NCBI RefSeq assembly: GCF_007991455.1 | Contig: NZ_BJYJ01000018.1 | Span: 30,440 to 94,439, forward strand | DNA length: 64,000 nucleotides | Reading direction: 5' to 3' | Origin: Chryseobacterium hagamense | GTDB lineage: Bacteria > Bacteroidota > Bacteroidia > Flavobacteriales > Weeksellaceae | Part shown: positions 24,988 through 34,900 of the stretch, one piece after another | How positions within the stretch are numbered: the stretch's first letter is position 1 | How the letters are laid out: each line of letters starts with the position of its first letter | The notes under the pieces: generated by a model | The model's database searches: none | The model's input: only the letters and a program-made list of their open reading frames with translations | What the model was told of the DNA's origin: nothing | Program-made: the position numbers and the translations under genes

Positions 24988-25023
24988 AACAGAAGACTGC
25001 TTTCAAAGAGCAGTCTTCTGTTT
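24988..25023. terminator. Bidirectional terminator after the amylase gene
   Basis: Fourteen-pair perfect stem AACAGAAGACTGCT / AGCAGTCTTCTGTT with a 7-base loop. Confidence 0.88.
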
Positions 25024-25108
25024 ACTTGATAATATATTGTCTGATTTTTAAAATGATAAGCCATAATATTGGAAAAGCTTCCTGTTGTTATCTTCCCGCT
25101 TCCCACCA

Positions 25109-25522
25109 TTAAACCTGTATAAACTTTTTCCGTTCTTCAGGAGTCGGCAGGTAGCATTTCTGGTTTGCCAGTTTCATCCTGTTTTCCGAAACTTTATCAT
25201 AAATCTTATCACTGAGAAATTTCGGAATGATTTTTCCAATGGCTGAAAGCTTGTAAATTCCGCCTAAAAGATTGGCTATTTTCAGAACGGCCGCGGATTT
25301 TTCCAGATAATATTGGTTCGGTTTCCAGAGATACATGGTGTTGAAAACCTTCGTATCCAGACCTCTCTCAGATAAAAATTCCTGTCCGAAATCCGACTGA
25401 AGGGAAGCAAACCTGAACTGGTCTTTCTTATCCCTTTCCAGAATCCACTGTACCCAGAAATTGCAGACTCCACAGTCTCCGTCGAAAAATACAATATGCT
25501 TATCCTGCCAGTTCCCTTCCAT
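25109..25522 (-). CDS. DCC family thiol-disulfide oxidoreductase-like protein (DUF393)
   Basis: 137 residues. The name-giving motif is clear near the N-terminus: VFFDGDCGVCNFWVQW, with the C-x-x-C pair. Thioredoxin-like elements follow (FRFASLQSDFGQEFL). Substrates are unknown for the family. It follows the haem-binding protein gene by 10 bases on the same strand, so the two are probably co-transcribed. Confidence 0.9.
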   Translation of the reverse strand: MEGNWQDKHIVFFDGDCGVCNFWVQWILERDKKDQFRFASLQSDFGQEFLSERGLDTKVFNTMYLWKPNQYYLEKSAAVLKIANLLGGIYKLSAIGKIIPKFLSDKIYDKVSENRMKLANQKCYLPTPEERKKFIQV

Positions 25523-25532
25523 ATCTTTATTT

Positions 25533-25994
25533 TTAAAGCGCCATTTTTCGCTCTGTTTCCTGTTTTTCCCGTTTAAAATAATCCGTCAGGATCTTTCTTT
25601 GTTCATCAGTCAGCTTGGCATCCTGATGGCCGATAAAATAAGATGGCAGAGGCATTTCTTTTTTCTCCACCATTTCTATACATTCCTGCAATTTATGTGC
25701 CTGTCTTTTTGGTTCATAGACAGCAAAAGTGGAGAAATTGAGTTCTTTACGTCCTTCATCAATATGGTTTTTTAAGATCCACGAAGAAGGAGCGATGTTG
25801 GAATACCATGGATAACGCGTTTCGTTGGAGTGGCAGTCGTAGCAGGAACGGTTCAGGATTGAAGCAACTTCGGGCGGGGTATTTTTAATTTTAATAAAAT
25901 CCATCCCCGGAGTAGGGGCAGGATTGGTTTTATCGATCGGAAAAAACTGGATGATAATAAATGCTACAAGAATAACGAGTAATACTTTTTTCAT
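25533..25994 (-). CDS. Haem-binding domain protein (cytochrome c-like CxxCH)
   Basis: 153 residues. An N-terminal membrane or signal segment (2-18) is followed by a single haem motif in RSCYDCHSNETRYPWYSNIA, characteristic of the periplasmic haem_bd family of Bacteroidota. The C-terminal part has a conserved LTDEQRKILTDYFKREK helix. It is likely a periplasmic c-type haem protein; partner and redox role are not known. First gene of a pair with the DCC protein. Confidence 0.88.
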   Translation of the reverse strand: MKKVLLVILVAFIIIQFFPIDKTNPAPTPGMDFIKIKNTPPEVASILNRSCYDCHSNETRYPWYSNIAPSSWILKNHIDEGRKELNFSTFAVYEPKRQAHKLQECIEMVEKKEMPLPSYFIGHQDAKLTDEQRKILTDYFKREKQETERKMAL

Positions 25995-26336
25995 AGTTTG
26001 ATGTTTAAATTTGATATTTAAAATTACTCATATCAGCAGGTAATGTATGTATTCAGAATCTATTTTTGGATCACAGCAAGACATTAATCTTATACATTGT
26101 GTTTTCCAGACAGAACCTCTTTATGTGGTATATTTTAAATGGATAAAGATAATTAAATTTTTTATAACAAAAAATAACAGACGCTGGTGAAAAATCAATT
26201 TTATCACACATTATTATTCATATAAATATTTAACTTTTTATTATATTCCATTTCATTTAAAATTGATTAATTTAATTGCACCATAAAGCAGATTTGACAA
26301 TTGCCTCATCATGATTATTGTAATTATTGTTTTTAG

Positions 26337-26360
26337 CTATTGTAAAAATATTTTTGATAG
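26337..26360 (+). promoter_or_regulatory. Inverted repeat upstream of katG, possible OxyR-type site
   Basis: CTAT..AAAAATA / TATTTTTgATAG forms a dyad of about 24 bases ending 1 base before the TTG that would serve as -33 element. CTAT and ATAG half-sites recall OxyR boxes, but spacing differs from the E. coli consensus. Confidence 0.4.
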
Positions 26361-26384
26361 ATTGTATATATGGTGACGCCTTTG

Positions 26385-26392
26385 TAAGTTTG
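26385..26392 (+). promoter_or_regulatory. Putative -7 box (TAAGTTTG) for katG
   Basis: Consensus match with a TTG at 26362-26364, 20 bases upstream, and a 50-base leader to the ATG. Confidence 0.6.
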
Positions 26393-26436
26393 CCTTACTT
26401 AAAAATAAAAACTGTTTATCAACATAAAAAAATTAA

Positions 26437-28719
<2,283 letters not shown>

Positions 28720-28745
28720 TTTTATAAATAGTGTTTTAAGTGATG

Positions 28746-28772
28746 AAGGCAGCCTTTGGGTTGCCTTTTTTT
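28746..28772 (+). terminator. Terminator of katG
   Basis: AAGGCAGCC / GGTTGCCTT stem (one G-T pair) and a T-run, 26 bases past the stop. Confidence 0.85.
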
Positions 28773-28816
28773 GTTTTCCTTATGGCTTTCCGTATTTTTC
28801 AGAACTATTTCCGTTC

Positions 28817-28824
28817 TAGTTTTG
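28817..28824 (+). promoter_or_regulatory. Putative -7 box (TAGTTTTG) for the small lipoprotein
   Basis: Consensus match 26 bases before the ATG at 28851. Confidence 0.5.
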
Positions 28825-28850
28825 CCGTCTCATTAATATAAAATTTGATT

Positions 28851-29054
28851 ATGAAAAAATTAGTTTGGTTTGCTTTAGCAGCATTGACTGTTAATTCCTG
28901 TAAAGAAACAGGAGGTGGGGACGACAACAGTCCGGAATATTGTAAGTATAATGGACATCAGCTTTATGTAGGTGAAAAAGGAGGCTGCTATTATTTATCT
29001 TCCGGAGGCAATAAAGAATATGTAGATAAAAAATATTGTGCAAGCTGTAATTAA
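28851..29054 (+). CDS. Small Cys-rich hypothetical lipoprotein
   Basis: 67 residues from the ATG at 28851; a TTG two codons earlier is less likely. MKKLVWFALAALTVNSC gives a lipobox and Cys17. The mature part has four more cysteines: one in EYCKYNG, one in GGCYY and a C-terminal C-A-S-C pair. They could form two disulfides or bind metal. The family is not recognised. Own promoter and terminator. Confidence 0.75.
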   Translation: MKKLVWFALAALTVNSCKETGGGDDNSPEYCKYNGHQLYVGEKGGCYYLSSGGNKEYVDKKYCASCN

Positions 29055-29055
29055 A

Positions 29056-29081
29056 AAAGCCATCCTTTTCAGGATGGCTTT
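29056..29081. terminator. Bidirectional terminator between the small lipoprotein and tRNA-Gln
   Basis: Eleven-pair stem AAAGCCATCCT / AGGATGGCTTT with a 4-base loop. It lies right after the lipoprotein stop and 3 bases past the tRNA 3' end on the other strand. Confidence 0.88.
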
Positions 29082-29083
29082 CG

Positions 29084-29154
29084 TAGACCCACAGGGATTC
29101 GAACCCCAGATGACTGAACCAAAATCAGTAGTGTTACCGCTACACCATGGGTCT
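29084..29154 (-). tRNA. tRNA-Gln (anticodon TTG)
   Basis: 71 bases read on the minus strand. Acceptor arms AGACCCA / TGGGTCT, D stem GTGT/ACAC with loop AGCGGTA, anticodon stem ACTGA/TCAGT with loop TTTTGGT (anticodon TTG), T loop TTCGAAT. No encoded CCA. Confidence 0.96.
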
Positions 29155-29372
29155 GTGTTTCTGTACCGCGAAATTAGAAAAATTATTTCAAAAATAAAAA
29201 CGATACACCAAGATTAATTGATGAAAAATTACACGTAAAGCTTTTATTTATTGATAGTCAAAGAATTAATTTTGTGATATTTTACCGATGCAAATTTCCA
29301 GGGGCTTGAAATTTGAATTGGTCTCCGAAAGGCAGGTTTGCCGGCAGGATCATTTGAATGAAATAAAAATCC

Positions 29373-29380
29373 TATCTTTG
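29373..29380 (+). promoter_or_regulatory. Putative promoter of der (-7 TATCTTTG, -33 TTTG)
   Basis: TATCTTTG with TTTG at 29353-29356, 16 bases upstream; the likely transcript start is near 29386. Confidence 0.65.
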
Positions 29381-29390
29381 CAAAAAAAAT

Positions 29391-29416
29391 TGGGCTCCAA
29401 AAGTTGGAGTAACCCA
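29391..29416 (+). promoter_or_regulatory. Leader hairpin in the der 5' untranslated region
   Basis: TGGG-CTCCAA / TTGGAG-taa-CCCA: ten pairs with a 3-base loop and a 3-base bulge, starting about 5 bases after the inferred transcript start. Confidence 0.5.
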
Positions 29417-29424
29417 TTGATAAT

Positions 29425-29449
29425 CTTGTCCTGAGCTTTGTCGAAGGAT
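29425..29449 (+). repeat. Short REP-like sequence (TCCTGAGCTTTGTCGAAGGA)
   Basis: Imperfect palindrome of the CCTTCGACAAGCTCAGG kind, which I recall as scattered in many bacterial intergenic regions. It lies between the der leader hairpin and the der ATG. Confidence 0.45.
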
Positions 29450-29465
29450 TATTAAACATTTTTTT

Positions 29466-30776
29466 ATGTCGAATATTGTTGCAATCGTTGGGCGTCCCAA
29501 CGTAGGAAAATCCACTTTGTTTAACCGTCTGCTGGAGAGGAGAGAAGCCATCGTCGATTCTACGGCAGGGGTAACCCGTGACCGTCACTACGGGAAATCC
29601 GACTGGAACGGGGTTGATTTTACGGTTATCGATACCGGAGGATATGATGTGAACAATGATGATGTGTTCCAGGGGGAAATTTCAAAACAGGTGCAGCTGG
29701 CAGTGGATGAAGCAACGTCCATTATCTTCATGCTGAATGTGGAAGAAGGCCTAACCGATACCGATTACGAAATCTATGAGATGCTCAGAAGATCGAACAA
29801 GCCGGTTTACATCGTAGTAAACAAGGTGGATTCATCCAAAGAAGAACTTGCTGCTACCGAATTCTACCAGCTGGGCATTGAGAAATACTATACTTTATCT
29901 TCCGCTACCGGTTCGGGAACTGGTGATCTGTTGGATGACATTGTAAAAGATTTTCCGACTACGGAATACAAAGATCCGTTTGAAGGATTACCGAAAATTA
30001 CCATCGCCGGACGTCCGAACGTAGGGAAGTCTACCATGACCAATGCCTTACTTGATGCCGACCGGAATATCGTAACCGATGTGGCAGGAACCACCCGGGA
30101 CAGTATCCAGACGCTATACAACAAATTCGGACACGAATTCGTACTGGTAGATACTGCCGGAATGAGAAGAAAATCAAAAGTTTCCGAGGATCTGGAATTT
30201 TATTCCGTGATGCGTTCCATCCGTTCCATCGAATTTTCCGATGTGGTCGTTATTATGGTGGATGCTACTTTAGGCTGGGAATCCCAGGATATGAATATTT
30301 TCGGACTGGCACAGAAAAACAGAAAAGGGATCGTTATTGTGGTCAACAAATGGGATCTGGTAGAAAACAAGCAGACCAACACCACCCGGGATTTTGAAAA
30401 ATCCATCAGGGATAAAATCGGACAGTTCAGTGATATTCCGATTCTCTTTGTATCGGCACTGACGAAGCAGAGAATTTTAAAAGTGGTGGAAACCGCCATG
30501 GTCGTATACGAAGACCGTAAAAAGAAAATCAAGACTTCAAAACTGAATGAAGTCATGCTGCCGATCTTTGAAGGAACGCCGCCGCCGGCCAATAAAGGAA
30601 AGTATATCAAAGTTAAATATTGTGTACAGCTTCCGACGCCGTCGCCGCAGTTCGTGTTCTTCTGTAACCTGCCGCAGTATGTGAAAGAACCGTACAAAAG
30701 ATTTACCGAAAATCAGCTCAGAAAAGAATTCGGATTTACCGGAGTTCCGATCGAAGTGTATTTCAGACAGAAATAA
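29466..30776 (+). CDS. der: Ribosome biogenesis GTPase Der (EngA)
   Basis: 436 residues with two tandem GTPase domains and a KH-like C-terminal domain, the signature of Der, which acts in late 50S assembly. Domain 1: GRPNVGKST at 9-17, DTGGYD, NKVD near 119-122. Domain 2: GRPNVGKST at 182-190, DTAGMRRK, NKWD. The KH-like end (about 350-436) includes FVFFCNLPQYVKEPYKRF. The PPTase gene follows 8 bases downstream on the same strand, so the two may be co-transcribed. Confidence 0.98.
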   Translation: MSNIVAIVGRPNVGKSTLFNRLLERREAIVDSTAGVTRDRHYGKSDWNGVDFTVIDTGGYDVNNDDVFQGEISKQVQLAVDEATSIIFMLNVEEGLTDTDYEIYEMLRRSNKPVYIVVNKVDSSKEELAATEFYQLGIEKYYTLSSATGSGTGDLLDDIVKDFPTTEYKDPFEGLPKITIAGRPNVGKSTMTNALLDADRNIVTDVAGTTRDSIQTLYNKFGHEFVLVDTAGMRRKSKVSEDLEFYSVMRSIRSIEFSDVVVIMVDATLGWESQDMNIFGLAQKNRKGIVIVVNKWDLVENKQTNTTRDFEKSIRDKIGQFSDIPILFVSALTKQRILKVVETAMVVYEDRKKKIKTSKLNEVMLPIFEGTPPPANKGKYIKVKYCVQLPTPSPQFVFFCNLPQYVKEPYKRFTENQLRKEFGFTGVPIEVYFRQK

Positions 30777-30784
30777 AAACCGTT

Positions 30785-31426
30785 ATGGAAGTTTGGGCAG
30801 GCTACAGTTTTCTTCATCAGACCGACGAACAACAACTGGAAAAACAGTTTGCCCGGCTTCCCGCCCACATCACAGAGCCGGTTTACAGATACAAAATTCC
30901 TGTTGACCGGACAGGGAGGATGATCTCCAGAATGTTATTAGAGACCCTGATAAAGAAATATTTTCCTTATCAGGGTTTTTCATGGGATGATTACCGCAAA
31001 GAAGCTTCATCAAAGCCTTATTTTGAAGGATCGGATATTCGCTTCAGCAGCGCGCATCATGAAGAAATGAGTATTGTTTGTATAACTGCCGGAAAAACCT
31101 GCGGAATCGATTCTGAGGTTTTAAAACCCATTGATCCGTATCTGTATTCCGACTTTCTGCATGCAGAAGAAAAAGGTTTCATTACCGGCCGGAAAGATCC
31201 TGTACAATCGTTCTACGACATCTGGACCCGCAAAGAAGCGGTACTGAAAGCTTCAGGCCTGGGAATACGATGTGAACTGAACTCGATCGATGCCCATGCT
31301 GATACGGTTACCGTTAATAATCATTCATATTATACAAAACCGGTCTTTTTACCGGGAAAGATGGTCACGCATATAGCTGCTCCTGAAATTATTGACCAAT
31401 TGTACCTTGAAGAAATCCGGTTCTGA
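30785..31426 (+). CDS. 4'-phosphopantetheinyl transferase superfamily protein (Sfp-type)
   Basis: 213 residues. It attaches the phosphopantetheine arm of CoA to a serine of carrier domains. The two family motifs are present: CGIDSEVLKP (magnesium-binding Asp region) near 111-120 and WTRKEAVLKASGLGI near 148-162. The length and the pattern fit the Sfp group, which serves NRPS carrier proteins, rather than the short AcpS group. It is 8 bases after der and converges with the GNAT gene (1-base gap). The large NRPS-like gene 0.5 kb away has a carrier domain and is a natural partner. Confidence 0.9.
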   Translation: MEVWAGYSFLHQTDEQQLEKQFARLPAHITEPVYRYKIPVDRTGRMISRMLLETLIKKYFPYQGFSWDDYRKEASSKPYFEGSDIRFSSAHHEEMSIVCITAGKTCGIDSEVLKPIDPYLYSDFLHAEEKGFITGRKDPVQSFYDIWTRKEAVLKASGLGIRCELNSIDAHADTVTVNNHSYYTKPVFLPGKMVTHIAAPEIIDQLYLEEIRF

Positions 31427-31427
31427 T

Positions 31428-31910
31428 TCAGAGCCACTTTTCATACATCAGCCGGACCGGGGCATATCCCTGTTTCGCAAGCCAGCTTTGCATTGGATGA
31501 TTGTTGCATAAGGTAAAACGGTAAATCCGCCGGATGTTATCATCTTTATAAGCAGCTTCAAAAGTTTCGTTCAGAGCCGCATAAATTCCCTTTTTACGGT
31601 ATTCCGGCTTTACATAACCTTCGGAAATATAGAGATCATCGGCGTCACCCAGCTCAAAATTGCTGTCGTCCTTTTCATCGATATATCCGAAAATAAAACC
31701 GATGGCCCGGCCTTCCGTCTCTGCAATCAGGAAAGTACCCTTATTTTCTTCCTCGCATTCAATCATAAAGCGGAGGTAATTTTCGCGGATCACCGGCCAG
31801 TCGGCGGTATGCTTATTCATTTTCTTTTCCGACAGGTGCAATTCACCCGCCAGCTCATCCGCAACAAGAAGGTTTTCTTTAATGCTGATCTTCCGGATCG
31901 TATATTCCAT
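31428..31910 (-). CDS. GNAT family N-acetyltransferase
   Basis: 160 residues. The acetyl-CoA loop VKPEYRKKGIYAALNETFE is plain (motif A), followed by RIYRFTLCNNHPMQSWLAKQGY, the usual motif B. The acceptor is unknown. It is 53 bases downstream of the Pls-type synthetase gene on the same strand, with no terminator seen between, so an operon is likely. It could acetylate the synthetase product or precursor, or give self-protection; this is inference from position only. Confidence 0.88.
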   Translation of the reverse strand: MEYTIRKISIKENLLVADELAGELHLSEKKMNKHTADWPVIRENYLRFMIECEEENKGTFLIAETEGRAIGFIFGYIDEKDDSNFELGDADDLYISEGYVKPEYRKKGIYAALNETFEAAYKDDNIRRIYRFTLCNNHPMQSWLAKQGYAPVRLMYEKWL

Positions 31911-31963
31911 CAGTTATATTTAAATTGTTAAACCATTAATTATTATTTATAACTCATTATAAC

Positions 31964-34900
31964 TCACTTCCCCCTCACCGGGCTTCCGTGCCATGAAGTA
32001 TCGTCCGATAATACTTCTCCCTTCATCACCAGCGACAGGGCATCTACCGTAACGTGGTCTCCGATTTCAGTATCGTATAAAATGATACTTCTTGTATTGA
32101 TCGTCGTCTGCCTGCCGATTTTTACCGGTCCGATCTTCATGATCCTGTCTTCAAAAAGATGGGTCTGCGGGCCGCAGTCTTCATTCAGCATGGTTTCATC
32201 ACCAATGGAAACCATATCGTATTCGGTAATGTCGGTGGTATTCAGCCATACCCTTTTACCGATTTTTACGCCAAGGAATCTCAGGAAGAACGGCAGCCAT
32301 AAGGTTCCCCGGAGAAAATCGAGAAAAAACTGTACCGGCAGGGCTTCGTACAATGTGGTAACCCCTTCGCTCAGCCATACTTTGAGGCTGTACATCGGCA
32401 TTTCCGATTTCTTGTATTTTCCTACAAAAATCCATTTGAGCAATGCGGTAAAAAAGAAACAGGGCAGCGCCACAATGCCAAGGTAATAAAAAGGGGAGAA
32501 TAGCAGCAGGTGATGAATCCGGCCTTCCATAAATTTACTGGTGTAGGCAACATACAATACACTGCAGATAATGACTATCGTCTGCGGAAGAATGATCCTG
32601 ATGCCTTCGACCAACGCCCTGGCTATTTTCAGCTTTAAAGGCGGATGATAGGTAAGGCCGTCATTGAATCCTTCTGATTTCTGTCTGGACGGCAGCCCGA
32701 TCGGCGGAGATCCGAACCAGTCTTTTTCCTGTGAACTTTTCAGCTGCTCTTCCGAAGGGGCCTTGCTCAGCACCCCGATCAGCATATGGTCTCCCAGCTC
32801 ATATCCCTGTGGAACAAGTCCGCTGTTTCCAACGAAGCTATTGTTCCCGATTTTCGTTCTTTCCAGGATGAGCTTTTCATTTCTTACATCGTGTTCCCCC
32901 AGGATTACGGCATCGGCAATAAACGAGCCTTCACCGATTTCCAGCAAATGATGGGACACGTCGCTGGCGGTGGATATTTCTGAATTTTTCCCGATTTTCG
33001 AACCCATCATCCTGTAAAACCTGCTGATGTATATCGAGGCGAAAAGAGGATGGATCACCACGAGGGACAGATTGAAAATCTGGTCTTTTACCCATTTCCG
33101 GTAATACATAAAGCTGTACACCGGATAGATGCCGGGCTTCATTTTATATTGCAGCGCCCTGGTCACTAAACTCACAATCAGTATAAACAACAGGATATAG
33201 ACGGTAGAAAGAATCGGAGCCTGCCATAAATAGTAGAAGCTGTAATCCGGCGACTGCTCATCGAGATAATACAGGGTGTACAGTGTAGGGGCCAGCGGTA
33301 GTACAATGAGCAGCGGAAAGAAAAATAATGAGCAGGCATACAATAAAGCAAACCGGTTCCTTTTTGTTGCAGAAGAAAGTACGGGGGGGGCCAGTTCTTC
33401 TCCGGATTTCATTCCTGATTTTTCGGCAGGGCTGCCGTTCCATATTTCACCGTAGCCGATTCTTTTTCCTTCATTCAGGCAGCTCAGGTCCTTCAGTTCC
33501 CCGAATTCTTCAATTACCGTATTGCCGCAGACAATGGCGGAAGACCCCAGATAGGCATGCGCTTTAATATGCACTTTCCTGATCCTCAGCATGCCATTTT
33601 CTACCGAAGCATTATCGATGCTGCATCCGGAGCTGGTGGTTACATTTTCGTCGATCGTCACCAGGTCTTCGGCAGCGATAGGCAACAGGCTCAGCTGGGC
33701 ACTGGGATGTACTTTTACACCGAGCAGCTTCAGGTATTTCGGATATAAAGGGGTTTCGACAATAAATTCCGAAGGCATCAGCCTTTTCACGGTTTTCCAA
33801 AGCCACCACCTGAAATAGTACCATCCCCAAAGCGGATAATCTCCTTCTTTGATTTTCCCGATCACCAGCCATTTCACGACGATAATCACCAGTGAATATA
33901 CCGGAGGAATCAGTGTGTATAAAAGAATGGCACTCAGCAACGCGAATCCGGTTCCATAATCATTCAGCTCAAAATAATAGTAGCTCAGGTATGGGAAAAA
34001 GATCTGGAAGCTCAGCAATGAAAAAACAGCGAACAGGCAAAGCGTCTGCGCAACATTGCATAAATAATACTGCAGGGTGGAAACCCTTTTGAAAGGTTCC
34101 TGATGATGGGCTTCTTCCGGCCTTTTGTGGCTGAGGCATCCGGCAAAAGCGGAAAGCGGACGGTTTTCGTAAATATCTTTTAAAGAAGCATACGGGATGC
34201 CTGCTTTCTGTCTCAAATGGGAAACCAGGGTGGCTGCAAGGAGGGAATGGCCGCCAAGGTCTGTGAAGAAGTCCTGTTCCAGGCTGACCGGCTTACCCGG
34301 AAATACCCACTGCAGGGTCTGAAGCAGTTTTTCATCAATGGAAGCAGCCGGATCAATGGAAATCCGGTCATTCTTTTCATGAACGGCAAAACTCTCCGGA
34401 AGCGGCAGCTTTTTACGGTCTATTTTCCCGCTCGGCATCCTCGGCATTTCTTTCATTTTGATGAGGGCAATAGGAACCATATAGGGTGCCAGGAATCTGG
34501 CCACTTCTTTCCGCATTCCTCCTTCATCAAAATCAGCCCCGTGGTTCATAACCGTATACCCGACCAGCTGCCCCTGGCCGTTAGCGTCTTCTTTTACGGC
34601 AACTGCTGCGGAAGATACCCCCGGAAGCTGATTCAGTCTGGATTCTATTTCACCCAGCTCGATCCGGTAGCCGCGGAGCTTGATCTGATCATCGATCCTT
34701 CCCTGGAAATCAATAAATCCGTCTTCCCGGAAGACCACGGCGTCACCGGTTTTATAAAGGGTATCACCCGGCATTTCGGGAAATGGGTTCCGCAGGAATT
34801 TCTGCTCCGTAAGCTCAGGAAGATTGAAGTACCCATTGCTGACGCCCGGCCCGGAAATAATCATTTCGCCCCGTTCACCGCGCGGAACGATGTTCATCTG

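Larger units (their letters stand above)
29155..29465. other. 311-base region upstream of der
   Basis: No gene seen. It carries the der promoter, a leader hairpin and a copy of the palindrome-like sequence CTTGTCCTGAGCTTTGTCGA. Confidence 0.55.

Noticed and set aside
30785..31426. PPTase as the holo-ACP synthase AcpS
   Set aside because: Too long and with the Sfp-type motif spacing; AcpS is about 120-130 residues.
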